Of a stretch of 64,000 nucleotides of DNA, positions 46,800 to 58,469 are shown one piece after another. Under the pieces are notes generated by a model. That model ran no database searches, was not told the DNA's origin, and saw only the letters and a program-made list of their open reading frames with translations. Positions within the stretch are counted from its first letter, which is position 1. Every line of letters starts with the position of its first letter. Source of the DNA: Bin5 sp965261695. Lineage in GTDB: Bacteria > Chloroflexota > Anaerolineae > Caldilineales > Caldilineaceae. Location of the stretch: the NCBI GenBank assembly GCA_965261695.1, contig OZ253474.1:806001-870000 (forward strand), read 5' to 3'. The position numbers were made by a program, and so were the translations under genes.

Positions 46800-48455
46800 C
46801 TAGTTTGTATCGCCGTCTTGCTCAAATGTGGGCATGAACAGTTCGCTGCCCAGGCGAAAACGCAGGTTGAAGCTGTTTTCGTCGGATCCGAAGGCCCGCA
46901 CCTGGCTTTGGGTCGCCAGCGGACCGTCGAACGTAAGCGGACGAGTCGAGTGCAGCGTCTCCCCGTCCCAGAGCAGGCTGATTTCGTCGTTTTCCTTCTC
47001 TGCGGAGTATGGCAGATTCAGCAACGCCCACCAGTTCCAATCGTCCGGCCACGCCCTTTGGACAGTCAGATTTCCCTGGTCAGCCGAGATGCCCAGTTGC
47101 TCCCAGATCGTCGGCTCGGTTGTTGCTGACGGCGCGCCAACGCCGCGCTCCATCGCTTCTGCCGCATCATCCCAACGCGCGGCGTCATCGTCGTGTCCCA
47201 TCATGTGCGCCAACGCCGAGGCCGCGTTCAACGCGCTGCGGGCGGCCTGCTGCGCGTCCACATTTGAAATGTCGGGAGCGCGTGGACCTGAGAGAGCCCC
47301 TGACAATGCCAACAGCTCTTTTGCGCACGCGCTCAGCGCCCCGGCGTGCGTCGCAAGCCATGCCGAATTGGGATGACGCCGCTGATGCGCTTGCAAGGCC
47401 GACAGGTAGGCGGCAGCCGCGATTGACAGTTCGGCATCGGGCGCGTCGATAGTCTGCAGGGGCAGTGTCGGCAGTTGAAGAGGCAGGGCGCCGCCTGTCC
47501 GCTCGGCCACGCGGCGCAGCGTGTCCAGCAGCGCGCGGCTCTGTTCAGGCGCAAATGTGTCGAACAGATCGACCAGACCCGGAACGGATGTGGTCAAGCG
47601 GTCGGCGGGCGCGAAGCCCGAACGAAAGCGGGCCAGCCTGTGCATAGCGGCGATTTTGGCATCCTGCACGGTCCGGTTCACCTGCGCATCCGGCGACCAC
47701 AGACGCCCGCGGTGGGTGATGTCATGCCAGCGGCTGAGGCTGCGCTCGAAGGCACGCGAGATGTCCCGCTGGACGAGAAAACCGTTCCACGCCACCTGCT
47801 CGCCGACATCGCTCAGCGCCAGGATCAGCGGCAGGTCCACCTGCCCTGCCACGAGAACATGGTAGACCAGCGACGCCTGCGAGTCAGAGGGAAACTCTAC
47901 CAGATCGGGCCGCCCTTCCGCCGCGCCAAAGACGCGCGTGCTTTCGGCGTTGCGCTGATCATGCGCGCCTTTGGCCTCGCCGGGATCGCGCTGGGCGAGC
48001 AGCAGCCCGTCCACCATGCGCTGCTCCAGAGGTTCGCCCCAGTCTATCTCCACGCGAATCTGGATCAGCCGATCGCCCTCGGATTGCGCTTCCATCATCC
48101 ATAGCAAGGAGCGGTCGTAGTAGCTGTCGAGCGGCGCGAAAATGCGCTTGCTGACGATGACCCCTTCCACACCGTATATCGTCTCCTGATAGCCGGGATA
48201 CAGTTGAACGGCCAAGGGCAGAACGTCATCCAACTGTTCGCTGCTGATTCCGCCGCTGGTGTAGATCGGCGCGTCGATGCGGATGCGGATGGCGCGCGCA
48301 TAGGCACGCCCGTGCCAGTGCCAACGCAGATCGTAGAGGTCGCTGTCCCGGTCAGCCAAGAAAAGGAGTTCGCCGTTGGCATGAGGAAAACGGGTCTCCT
48401 CGCTGATGTCGTCGTAATCTTCCAGTTGTGGTTGATCGAGGGCCGGATCTGTCAT
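46800..48455 (-). CDS. Six-hairpin glycosidase-like hypothetical protein
   Basis: A 551-residue cytoplasmic protein. The N-terminal half (RFPHANGELLFLADRDSDLY, YQETIYGVEGVIVSKRIFAP) looks like the beta-sandwich of glycogen-debranching or GH15/GH65-type enzymes. The second half has many helices (AALSIAAAYLSALQ-like repeats, AALNAASALAHMMG) and ends with ALLNLPYSAEKE and a small beta region, as in an alpha/alpha toroid. I cannot place catalytic acids with certainty. It stands 36 bases after the ABC ATPase gene, so it may belong to the same transcript and act on a sugar-containing substrate. Confidence 0.55.
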   Translation of the reverse strand: MTDPALDQPQLEDYDDISEETRFPHANGELLFLADRDSDLYDLRWHWHGRAYARAIRIRIDAPIYTSGGISSEQLDDVLPLAVQLYPGYQETIYGVEGVIVSKRIFAPLDSYYDRSLLWMMEAQSEGDRLIQIRVEIDWGEPLEQRMVDGLLLAQRDPGEAKGAHDQRNAESTRVFGAAEGRPDLVEFPSDSQASLVYHVLVAGQVDLPLILALSDVGEQVAWNGFLVQRDISRAFERSLSRWHDITHRGRLWSPDAQVNRTVQDAKIAAMHRLARFRSGFAPADRLTTSVPGLVDLFDTFAPEQSRALLDTLRRVAERTGGALPLQLPTLPLQTIDAPDAELSIAAAAYLSALQAHQRRHPNSAWLATHAGALSACAKELLALSGALSGPRAPDISNVDAQQAARSALNAASALAHMMGHDDDAARWDDAAEAMERGVGAPSATTEPTIWEQLGISADQGNLTVQRAWPDDWNWWALLNLPYSAEKENDEISLLWDGETLHSTRPLTFDGPLATQSQVRAFGSDENSFNLRFRLGSELFMPTFEQDGDTN

Positions 48456-48491
48456 GGAGTCGTTCTTTTCCGCTACGTTTTCTGTGTTCGC

Positions 48492-50047
<1,556 letters not shown>

Positions 50048-50051
<4 letters not shown>

Positions 50052-51115
50052 GCACTGCCCTCCGTCTCATAGACCTTGCCTTCGGCGGCAGGAGGCCGGA
50101 CACGCCCCACGAGGCCGGACACGGCGACAATCGTAACGAGATAGGGCAGCATCGAGATGAACTGGCGGGGCACCTGCGTGACGCCTGCCAGCAGCAGTTC
50201 GTTCTGAAGAGCCTGGGTATAGCCGAAGAGCGCGGCGGCGCCCAACGCGCCGAAGGGATTCCAGTTGCCAAAGATCATCGCCGCCAGCGAGATGAAGCCG
50301 CGTCCTGCGGTCATGCCTTCCTGAAACTGGCCGACCGCTTCGAGGACGAGAAAAGCGCCCGCCAACCCGGCGAGCATACCGCCCAGGGATGTGTTGATGT
50401 AACGATAGCGGTTGACATTGATGCCGACGGTGTCGGCGGCGCGCGGATGTTCGCCCACGGCGCGGGTGCGCAGCCCCCAGCGCGTGTGGAACAGCGCGAC
50501 ATGCGTCACCGCCACCAGAATCAGCGCCAAATAGGTGATCGGCGGGTTGTCGAACAGGACGGGCCCGATGACAGGAATCTGGGCCAGCCCGGGGAGCGCA
50601 ATCGAGGAGAACTTGCCTTCGGCGATGGCGTCCCGATTATACAGATAGGATGAGGTTCCAAAAGCCAGAATGATGATGACAGTGCCGGAGATGATCTGAT
50701 CCATGCGGAAGCGGATCGAAAAGAGGGCGTGGAGCGCGCCCATCAGCCCGCCGACGGCCACGGCTACGGCAACGCTGAAAATGAGACTGACTGTCAGCGG
50801 CCAGTGATTGGTGCTGGTCTTGGCGACAAATCCGGCGAACGCGCCGGCCAGCATCATGCCCTCGATGCCGATGTTAATGATGCCGGACCGTTCGCACAGG
50901 ATGCCGCTGAGCGCGCCCAGCGCCAGCGGCACAGTCGCCCGCAGGGTGAAGTTGAGCGCGCTGATACCAAACAGCACGCGCAGCCAAGTCTGTTCTCGCA
51001 AAGAGGTGTGGTTGACCAGGATCGCCATGACGATCAGCGCCAACGCCAGGAGCAAGGCGCCGCCGAAGCGCCTTTTATGGCGCTGCACAGACGAGAGGAG
51101 TACTGTTTCGCTCAC
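50048..51115 (-). CDS. BMP-family ABC importer, permease 2
   Basis: A 355-residue permease (BPD_transp_2 type). The start is moved to GTG 51115 because it overlaps the stop of the upstream permease as GTGA, mirroring the ATGA overlap at its other end. About nine hydrophobic helices are visible, including LALGALSGILCERSGIINIG, a motif common to YufQ/NupQ-like subunits, and LAGLAGAFLVLEAVGQF. It forms the membrane channel with the other permease. Confidence 0.9.
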
Positions 51116-52248
51116 GACCCGCCCCAACTTGTGCTGACCGTAGAGGCCGCCTCTTCCTGCGGCTGCTGGCGCATGCGGAAAATCATGCGGATGATCAGCG
51201 GCGCGGCCACGAAGGCCAGCACGAGCGCCTGAATGATCTGAATGATGTCGGCAGGCACGCCGGACTCGAACTGCATCTTGGTCGCGCCACCGTCCAGCGC
51301 GCCGAACATGAACGCTGCCAGCAGAACGCCGAAGGGATGGGTCTGCCCGAGCAGCGCCACCGTAATGCCGTCGAATCCGACTGCGCCGCCGAACTCCGGC
51401 GCGAATTTGTGGTTCAGCCCCAGCGTCTCGATGGCCCCGGCCAGCCCGGCCAGCCCTCCGGCAATCGCCATGGTCAGAATGATGGTGAAATTGACGCGAA
51501 TGCCGGCGTAACTTGCCGCCTTCATGTTGTGTCCGACCGTGCGCATTTCAAAGCCGAGCGGGGTCTTGAAAATCAGCCACCAGATAAACACTGCCGCGGC
51601 CAAGGCGATGAAGACACCGTAATGGACCCGGTAGGGCGCGCCGAACAGCCAGGGGATCTGCGCTGACGCCAGCACGTCGGGCGTCTCGGAAATCGCGCCG
51701 GCGGTTCGGTCCCACAGGGGGCCGGGCGTCTGACCCTGCGTGCCGCCCGCATAGACGGTCCAGCTGGCGAAGAGGGCGGCCACATAGTTGAGCATGATCG
51801 TAACGATCACCTCGTGGGCACCCGTATAGACTTTCAGAATGCCGGGGATCGCCCCCCAGATCATGCCGCCGATTATTCCGGCGGTCAACGCGAGGGGCAG
51901 GTGGATGAAAATGGGCAAGCCTTCGAAATTGATGCCCACGGCCACGGCAAAGATCGAGCCGATCACGAACTGACCGGACGCGCCGATGTTGAAGAGGCTG
52001 ACTTTGAAGGCAACGGCAACCGAAAGCCCTGTCAGGATTAACGGGATCGTCTTGCGAATCGTCCTGTCCCAGCCCTTGCCATCGCCGAATGCGCCTTGAA
52101 ACAGCCCGCTGTACGCGGCCAGCGGATCGTCGCCCGAAAGGAGCATGACGATTGCGCCGGCGAGAAGCGCGGCAAGCAGCGCCAGGAGCGGGATGAGGAG
52201 CGCTCGCAAAGAACGCGAGAAGCCAATTGTCGGGGAGGCGGTCGCCAC
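51112..52248 (-). CDS. BMP-family ABC importer, permease 1
   Basis: A 378-residue permease of the YufP/NupP type starting at GTG. Hydrophobic helices are spread along it. The VAFKVSLFNIGASGQFVIGS segment and IAGGLAGLAGAIETLGLNH are typical of branched-chain-like permeases with nucleoside substrates. The C-terminus (FRMRQQPQEEAASTVSTS) is cytoplasmic. A 185-base gap with a strong hairpin separates it from the binding-protein gene upstream. Confidence 0.9.
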   Translation of the reverse strand: MATASPTIGFSRSLRALLIPLLALLAALLAGAIVMLLSGDDPLAAYSGLFQGAFGDGKGWDRTIRKTIPLILTGLSVAVAFKVSLFNIGASGQFVIGSIFAVAVGINFEGLPIFIHLPLALTAGIIGGMIWGAIPGILKVYTGAHEVIVTIMLNYVAALFASWTVYAGGTQGQTPGPLWDRTAGAISETPDVLASAQIPWLFGAPYRVHYGVFIALAAAVFIWWLIFKTPLGFEMRTVGHNMKAASYAGIRVNFTIILTMAIAGGLAGLAGAIETLGLNHKFAPEFGGAVGFDGITVALLGQTHPFGVLLAAFMFGALDGGATKMQFESGVPADIIQIIQALVLAFVAAPLIIRMIFRMRQQPQEEAASTVSTSWGGS

Positions 52249-52375
52249 AGCGGGTCTCCGTCAGATAACGATGCTGGACCTGGCGGCAATGATAAGCACG
52301 GCGGACCAAGCAGTCACGGCCATACTGCGTAACGCGGCAGCGTCGAGGCCTCTACGCAGTCGCCTCTGAAAGAGA

Positions 52376-52404
52376 AGCGGGAGGCCGCCGCACAGCCTCC
52401 CGCT
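52376..52404 (-). terminator. Hairpin between binding-protein and permease genes
   Basis: A perfect 10-base stem, AGCGGGAGGC with GCCTCCCGCT, and a 9-base loop. On the minus strand it lies just after the stop of the binding-protein gene and is followed by TCTCTTTC. It would stop part of the transcription, or stabilise the upstream message, so that more binding protein than permease is made. Confidence 0.65.
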
Positions 52405-52433
52405 CCATTGACAAGTTTCACGACCCGGGCGGC

Positions 52434-53510
<1,077 letters not shown>

Positions 53511-53726
53511 CGCGTTTCTCCTTTGCAGATAAGTGAACTGCTTGTCAAGACGGCTGGGCCGCCGCGATCGATAAGGTCAGGCAAGGAACTGCGACCCAAC
53601 TGTCTTGTCAGAAAATCAGGTCAACGGGCACAGAGGCGGGTGAAGAACGCCGCAGTGCAGCGATATGCTTCCACGCAGCACTTCAGCATTATATGCGAAT
53701 TGCAGTGCAGCGACAAGGCGCAGGAA
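53511..53726. other. Intergenic leader of the ABC importer operon
   Basis: Between the binding-protein start and repeat copy B. It must hold the operon promoter on the minus strand, but no -35/-10 pair with good spacing stands out. TTGACA occurs on the minus strand near 53550 without a matching -10 box at 16-18 bases. Confidence 0.4.
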
Positions 53727-54620
53727 CCTGCTGGCGCACCCAGAATGGAGGCGAGATTTCGACTACGCACGGGTTTCCGGACCGCTTGCAGGCGACGTGA
53801 GGGGCGCGCAGGTCAGGTGTGCCAGTGTAAGCAGTTATGTAAGCAGTTACGAGCGTTTACAAGCAGTTACGAGCGTTTACAAGCAGTTACGAGCGTTTGC
53901 GAGCGTGTTCGAGCGCGCCAGGTCGCGTTTGGTCGCGTTTAGTCGCGTTTAGTCGCGTTTAGTCGCGCCAGTATTTTTTTATGTCCGGGAACGTTTGGGC
54001 GTGTTCTGTCATATCGTGTCGTATCTTGTCGTCATTTTTCGTCATTTCTCGTCATTTCTCGTCATTTCTCGTCCCAAAATAGTTTTTCCGGGTATGGCGG
54101 GCAACGGGCGGTTGCGGCAACGGCTGGGCAGGGAGGGCAGTTTTTTGCTGCACACGGTTCCCGCACCGGGGGCAGGATGTGAAAAATGACATGACACTGA
54201 CGTGATGCTGGCTTACGTTTGCGGCAGGGCCGCGGCTGCGTTCGTTTATGTTCAGCACAATTGTACTACAACATTGAAGAGTTTACAGTTCCTAGAAATC
54301 CCAGGGTGCATCTCAGAATGGGGGTGGGGTTCTGACTTGCTCTGAAGGAGCTGGATTCTCAGCAGTTGTCTGAACTGCAGTTGAATGCAGTTCATATGAT
54401 GGACCCAGGTGACGGCAGCGGCTCAGGCGGCGTCTTCATTCGCGAGAATCAGGCGAACTGCGGTCCGATTACGCACACAGCAACCTGCATCCGTCACCTC
54501 TTGGACCAGATCTTCAACAGGCACGGGAATCGAAACTGCCTGCGGGCGAGACGCCAGCGATCCCAGGGAGACGTTTCCAAGAAATCAGGGGCGCGGCCCA
54601 AAATGGGGGTAAGTCCTGAA
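53727..54620 (+). repeat. Long dispersed non-coding repeat, copy B
   Basis: The second copy of the module at 24410-25275, in the same orientation. Shared order: a GC-rich head, 10-base repeats (53836-53960, here including a 20-base unit built on GTTACGAGCG and TTTACAAGCA), a T-rich stretch, CGTCATTTCT units (54028-54075), a G-rich block, then the less conserved tail. The match to copy A fades after about 54605. It again fills a divergent gap, between the ABC importer operon (minus) and rsfS (plus). Confidence 0.8.
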
Positions 54621-54995
54621 AGGGCGGCGATGCGGCGATAACGGTGGGGAAGCAGGAGGGGGCATTGGGAGGTCAATTATGCGACTATATGATGTAAGCA
54701 CTCGTAAGGGCATTTGCGAGCGCTATTGCGGGCGATTTTGCGGTCGAGTCAGGGCGGACCAGGGCGGACTTATTTGGCTTTTTTTAGAAAAGTGATTATC
54801 AATTCGTGGACGGTTGAGGTTCGGGAGGCTTGCGGCGTGACAGGAGCAGGTCATGAATGTGCGGCGGAAGAGACAACAGAACTCGAAATCCTGGCAATTG
54901 TGTGGGGCCTTCAGACAAAACATATCAATTCAATTGAAATTGCAGGTCATTCAGAGTGAAATCAGGGATGCACCCGAATCTGTTCGAGATTGTGA
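54621..54995. other. Non-coding stretch between repeat copy B and rsfS promoter
   Basis: About 375 bases with no credible gene. Part of it (54705-54770) again shows a loose 10-base rhythm of GCG/GGGC words. An AT-rich near-palindrome (CAATTCAATTGAAATTG) lies about 54928-54944, and CAGGGATGCACCC about 54962-54974. The short open frames crossing it have no recognisable product. Confidence 0.45.
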
Positions 54996-55001
54996 TATAC
55001 T
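54993..55001 (+). promoter_or_regulatory. Extended -10 promoter for rsfS
   Basis: TGATATACT gives an extended -10 (TG, one base, TATACT). No standard -35 is seen; at that place is the end of the GGGATGCACCC motif (54964-54974), which may bind an activator. The expected start is near 55008, about 35 bases before the coding start. Confidence 0.5.
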
Positions 55002-55042
55002 GAAAGACCGACCCTTTTGCATCCACCAACAAGGAGGCTCCA

Positions 55043-55396
55043 CTGAACAGCAACCAACTGGCCCAGAAGGTCGTCGAAATCATTGAGGAGAAGCAGGCGG
55101 CGGACATTGTTCTGCTCGACGTGAGCGAGCAGACCAGCATCGCCACCTATTTCGTGCTAGGCACTGTGGACAATGAACGGCAGGCCAACGCCATTCGCGA
55201 TGATTTATGGCAGCAACTCCAGATTGAAGAGAAGATGCGCCCGCTGAACGTCCATGATCTGCGACAGGAGGGGGGCGGGTGGCTCCTGGCCGACTACGGC
55301 GACGTCATTTTACACCTTTTTACAGAGGAAACCCGGCTCCACTACGACCTCGAAGGGCTATGGGGCGACGCCCAAGTCGTGATGAAGATATTGTAA
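55043..55396 (+). CDS. rsfS: Ribosomal silencing factor RsfS, apparently with a CTG start
   Basis: A 117-residue RsfS/Iojap protein that binds ribosomal protein L14 (uL14) and blocks subunit joining when nutrients are scarce. Family blocks are seen: KQAADIVLLDVSEQTSIATYF, GWLLADYGDVILHLFTEETR and YDLEGLW. There is an in-frame stop at 55001 and no ATG, GTG or TTG before 55121. A GTG start at 55121 would remove 26 residues, including the conserved first helix and KQAADIVLLD. CTG at 55043 has AAGGAGG five bases ahead and gives the normal length. The family DYF is TYF here. It stands alone between divergent and convergent neighbours. Confidence 0.88.
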   Translation: MNSNQLAQKVVEIIEEKQAADIVLLDVSEQTSIATYFVLGTVDNERQANAIRDDLWQQLQIEEKMRPLNVHDLRQEGGGWLLADYGDVILHLFTEETRLHYDLEGLWGDAQVVMKIL

Positions 55397-55453
55397 ACGG
55401 CGCGAATGTCGGGCGGTATCGAAGGGCTTAAGCCCCGGTTCATCATGCGGGCG

Positions 55454-56473
55454 CTACTTTGTTCCAACATTTGATCTGTACAGGGCTACGGCCGGATTGG
55501 TGTCCAAGTGTTCGGTCGCACTGAAGAGATCGGTGGTTTCGCCCGCGCCATCAACCAGCTCGGGATTCGCCATCGCCCTTAATGTGTCCCCTTCCAAGAT
55601 GCCGGCGCCGGCCAACGCTTCGACAATGCGAGGCGGCGTTGATGCGACATCCACGTCGAGCAGGCTGCCGAAGAAGTTGGCGATTTCGAACATGGCCTCA
55701 AAAGGACCGGCCGAGAGATGCACACCGTTGTTGGCGATTGTAACTTCCTCGAATCCGTAACGTTGCGGCGCGGCGTGCAGTTGCCCGCGAATTGAACCGG
55801 CCACCGCTCGCTCAGGGAAGGTGTCCCCGATCATCTCGTCGCGCAGCGTTGCCCAGGCCGTGTCCGCATGCACCAGCATAAGCGCAATGCGGTGGGACGC
55901 TTCGGTGAAATGGGCCAACTGGGCGGGGTGGAATCCGTTGACGAGAATGAACTTTTCGCTCTCGGCCTCATACGCCTGCACATAGAACCCGCTGCGAATC
56001 TTCTCGGCCTTCTTGGTAAACCAGAGTCTGTCCAGGCCGGCCGGTGTATTGGTGGGATGCGCAGCCAGGAACTCGTGGCCGCCGTAAATAGAATAGTCGG
56101 CGGCCGGGACGGCGAGCGCGTCGTACACGCTGTGGCGGTCGGCGGCGCTCAGGCCGGATGAAGAGGTCTTTGAGAGGACGTTGATTGCGCCGTAATGCCG
56201 GTCCATGCTCTCCTTGCGTTCGAGCGCCTTGCCGCCCACCAGCGCGAGCCCTGCGACGGATGCGCCGAACTGGGACAGTTTTGCCCAGATCAGATCGAGA
56301 GAATTTAGCAGGCAGTCCTGATCGGCAACGGCCAAGATCTCCGGCTTGATGAACATAAGCAGTTCATTCTGCAGTTGCGTCTGCCCGATGGCAGGCGGCT
56401 GCACGACTGCGATATCTTCATCACTTTGCATCGTCCGAATAAGCGCTTGCTTCAACTGTTGCTGACTCTGCAC
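55454..56473 (-). CDS. Nucleoside-diphosphate-kinase-like protein with a large insertion
   Basis: A 339-residue protein starting at GTG with AAGGAG five bases before. Pieces of the NDK fold are recognisable: ELLMFIKPEIL (K43 in the family KP motif), DRHYGAI (92-97), AGSIRGQL (R229) and NNGVHLSAGPFEAMFEIANF with the candidate phosphohistidine H252 after N249. NDK is normally about 140 residues. Here about 80 residues (roughly 100-180) are inserted in the fold, with extra sequence at both ends. The canonical HGSD after the His is HLSA. Kinase activity is therefore uncertain. It is the last gene of the minus-strand run. Confidence 0.65.
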   Translation of the reverse strand: MQSQQQLKQALIRTMQSDEDIAVVQPPAIGQTQLQNELLMFIKPEILAVADQDCLLNSLDLIWAKLSQFGASVAGLALVGGKALERKESMDRHYGAINVLSKTSSSGLSAADRHSVYDALAVPAADYSIYGGHEFLAAHPTNTPAGLDRLWFTKKAEKIRSGFYVQAYEAESEKFILVNGFHPAQLAHFTEASHRIALMLVHADTAWATLRDEMIGDTFPERAVAGSIRGQLHAAPQRYGFEEVTIANNGVHLSAGPFEAMFEIANFFGSLLDVDVASTPPRIVEALAGAGILEGDTLRAMANPELVDGAGETTDLFSATEHLDTNPAVALYRSNVGTK

Positions 56474-56627
56474 AAACTGCTCCTTTTCAGTGTGAGGATG
56501 ATTTGGAAAACTCAGGCACCCATTTCGCTGGCGCCGCGATACGCTTTTGACGGATCAGGCCGCCTGATCGCTGCAAGCCCGTCCTATTGCGCAGCCTACC
56601 GCAGAGCCTCTCTTTTGACAAGAAATT

Positions 56628-56656
56628 ATTATAAGGGGGTATTCTCAGACGGACAG
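56628..56656 (-). promoter_or_regulatory. Possible promoter of the NDK-like gene
   Basis: A minus-strand TATAAT at 56628-56633, with only a weak -35 (56651-56656) at 17 bases. It lies in the most AT-rich part of a 209-base gap upstream of the NDK-like gene. Confidence 0.3.
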
Positions 56657-56682
56657 ATTTTTCGCAAGCACGAAGGCACAGA

Positions 56683-57492
56683 CTACCGGGCTGCCTTGGC
56701 CGCGTTCAGCAGGGCGGCGTCCTCCGGCGCGACGGTAATGTCAGAGGGGAGGGCGTATGCGTTCTTGTCGGCGAAGCGCGTAATCGCGTACTCCCCGTCC
56801 GGGTCAAGGGCGGCAAGGGGCGCTTTGGCCAGCGCCTTATCATCCTCATCGCCGATGCGGGCTGAGACCACCCAGCCCAGCAGAAGATAGGGGTTTTGGT
56901 TGACCAGGTCACGCCCATGTTGCAGCGCCTCCTGGGTGCGTCCGCAGTGCCAGGTTGCCTCCAGCAGACTGCACTGGAAGTCCAACCGGTGCGGTTCGGC
57001 CTCGGTCAAATCGGCATAGAGACGGATGGCTTTTTGCCAGCGTCCGCCCATGCGATACAGCGTTGCCAGCGCCGGGCGCGTGAGCATCAGAGGCCGCTTC
57101 TGGCGCAGAAGTGTACGCGAAAGTCCCTGGCGGATCGGACGGTTGTAGGGCGCGTTCTCGAGCGCAAGGGTCCAGTAGCGTTGGGCGCGTGTCAGCTTGC
57201 CCTCGGCCTCGGCGCACCTCGCCAGCACGGCCCAGGCCAGCTCGCTGCCGGGATCGGCCTGCAACAGGCGCAAAGCCCAGTCGCGGCCGTCATCCCAGCG
57301 CCGCAACAGCCAGATGACCTGGAGGAAGCGAAAATATGACGGCAGATGGCGGGGCAGATTTTTTAGAAGAACGCGTATCAGGGGCAGGGCATCTTCGGCG
57401 CGGTTAGCCGCCAGGTGGCCGTCGATGATGTCGTTCCAGTGGGACAGCTGCGTGCGTATCCCAGGTTTATTGCGCGCAATCGCTGATGCCAT
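56683..57492 (-). CDS. Tetratricopeptide-repeat protein
   Basis: A 269-residue cytoplasmic protein of repeating helix pairs. Examples are AALPLIRVLL-like segments near 35, SELAWAVLARCAEAEGKLTR near 85-105, ALATLYRMGGRWQKAIRLYA near 145-165 and LLEATWHCGRTQEALQHGRD near 180-200. It lacks a signal peptide, membrane helix or enzyme motif. It begins five bases after the stop of the epimerase gene, so they share a transcript. Its role is probably in protein contacts. Confidence 0.7.
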   Translation of the reverse strand: MASAIARNKPGIRTQLSHWNDIIDGHLAANRAEDALPLIRVLLKNLPRHLPSYFRFLQVIWLLRRWDDGRDWALRLLQADPGSELAWAVLARCAEAEGKLTRAQRYWTLALENAPYNRPIRQGLSRTLLRQKRPLMLTRPALATLYRMGGRWQKAIRLYADLTEAEPHRLDFQCSLLEATWHCGRTQEALQHGRDLVNQNPYLLLGWVVSARIGDEDDKALAKAPLAALDPDGEYAITRFADKNAYALPSDITVAPEDAALLNAAKAAR

Positions 57493-57497
57493 GCGAG

Positions 57498-57914
57498 CTA
57501 ACTGTCCCCGTCTTTCTGCAGAAGTTCGATCATCATCCCGTGTCCGGCCTGCGGATGGACGAAGGCCACATGACCGTGGATGCCCCGCCGAGGCGTCTCA
57601 TCAATGAGCCGGACGCCGCGCGCGCGCAGTTCCTCCATCGTCGCTTCGATGTCGTCCACGGTGAAGCAGACGTGATGGGGGCCTTCCCCCCGCCGCGCCA
57701 GGAACCGCGCCGTGCCGCTCTCGCTGACGGTGGGCGACAGAAGCTCAATCGTGCCGTGTCCGCCGTCAAGAAAGGCTATTTCCACGCCGTGATCCGGCGC
57801 GTCGATCCGCTCCAGCAGCCGGAAACCGAGAACGCCGCAATAGGTCGCAAGTGCAGCGTCCAGGCTCTGCACGACAATGCCGACGTGATCGATCTGCGCG
57901 TTGGTGAGTTGCAT
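57498..57914 (-). CDS. mce: Methylmalonyl-CoA epimerase
   Basis: A 138-residue vicinal-oxygen-chelate protein. QIDHVGIVVQSLDAALATYC holds the first metal-binding His of the repeat, HHVCFTVDDIEATMEEL the next, and a Glu near the C-terminus (HGMMIELLQ) the last. It converts (S)- and (R)-methylmalonyl-CoA, linking propionyl-CoA to the mutase encoded upstream in the same run. Similar glyoxalase-fold enzymes could be confused with it, but the context supports the epimerase. Confidence 0.9.
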   Translation of the reverse strand: MQLTNAQIDHVGIVVQSLDAALATYCGVLGFRLLERIDAPDHGVEIAFLDGGHGTIELLSPTVSESGTARFLARRGEGPHHVCFTVDDIEATMEELRARGVRLIDETPRRGIHGHVAFVHPQAGHGMMIELLQKDGDS

Positions 57915-57977
57915 ATAATCTTTTTACACCAAGTGTCTCGGTACGCCGAAGCGACCACCGATGTTTTCAATCCCGAT

Positions 57978-58469
57978 TTACTCGCAGTCGGGGTACACCT
58001 TCCAGCCGGGGAGATCCACGTCCGGCCCGGAGATTGCGCTGAGCGGCAGCTTCAGAAACTTGCCCTCGGCGCGCACGGCAACCGTCCCGTCGGGCAGACA
58101 GATTTCACCGCTGCCGGTGAAGATGCGCCGGTTCTTGGTGAGTACGCGCCCGCGGGCGCTGATCTCCACGTCTAGCGGCACGGGTTGCAGGAAGCGCGTG
58201 GTCAACTCGGCGGTGATGCCCCACCTCTGCACTTCCACGCCTGACCCATAGTTGATGGCGCGGGCGATCGTTTCGTCGAGGACGCCGGTGAGGACGCCGC
58301 CGTGCATGCGGCCTGGATAGCCCTGATGGCACGACTGCCCGCCAAAACGGGCCAGAATCTGCGCTGTTCCGTCAGCGGCAACGGTCTCGTAGAAACGCAC
58401 CTGCACACCTGCGACATTGTTCAAACCGCATACGAAACAAAATGAGCTATTGGGCTGCTTCTGCATCAT
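57978..58469 (-). CDS. PaaI-like hotdog thioesterase
   Basis: A 163-residue hotdog-fold protein. MHGGVLTGVLDETIARAI is the conserved helix with the HGG loop and the catalytic Asp/Glu. An FCFVCGLNN start is typical of a subgroup with an N-terminal Cys pair. The start overlaps the stop of the mutase gene by four bases (ATGA), so the two are translationally coupled. It probably hydrolyses an acyl-CoA of the propionate/methylmalonate route; which one is unknown. Confidence 0.85.
   Translation of the reverse strand: MMQKQPNSSFCFVCGLNNVAGVQVRFYETVAADGTAQILARFGGQSCHQGYPGRMHGGVLTGVLDETIARAINYGSGVEVQRWGITAELTTRFLQPVPLDVEISARGRVLTKNRRIFTGSGEICLPDGTVAVRAEGKFLKLPLSAISGPDVDLPGWKVYPDCE

Noticed and set aside
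56615..56645. Plus-strand promoter with TTGACA at 56615
   Set aside because: The best -10 is 19 bases away and it would only transcribe antisense to the TPR gene.
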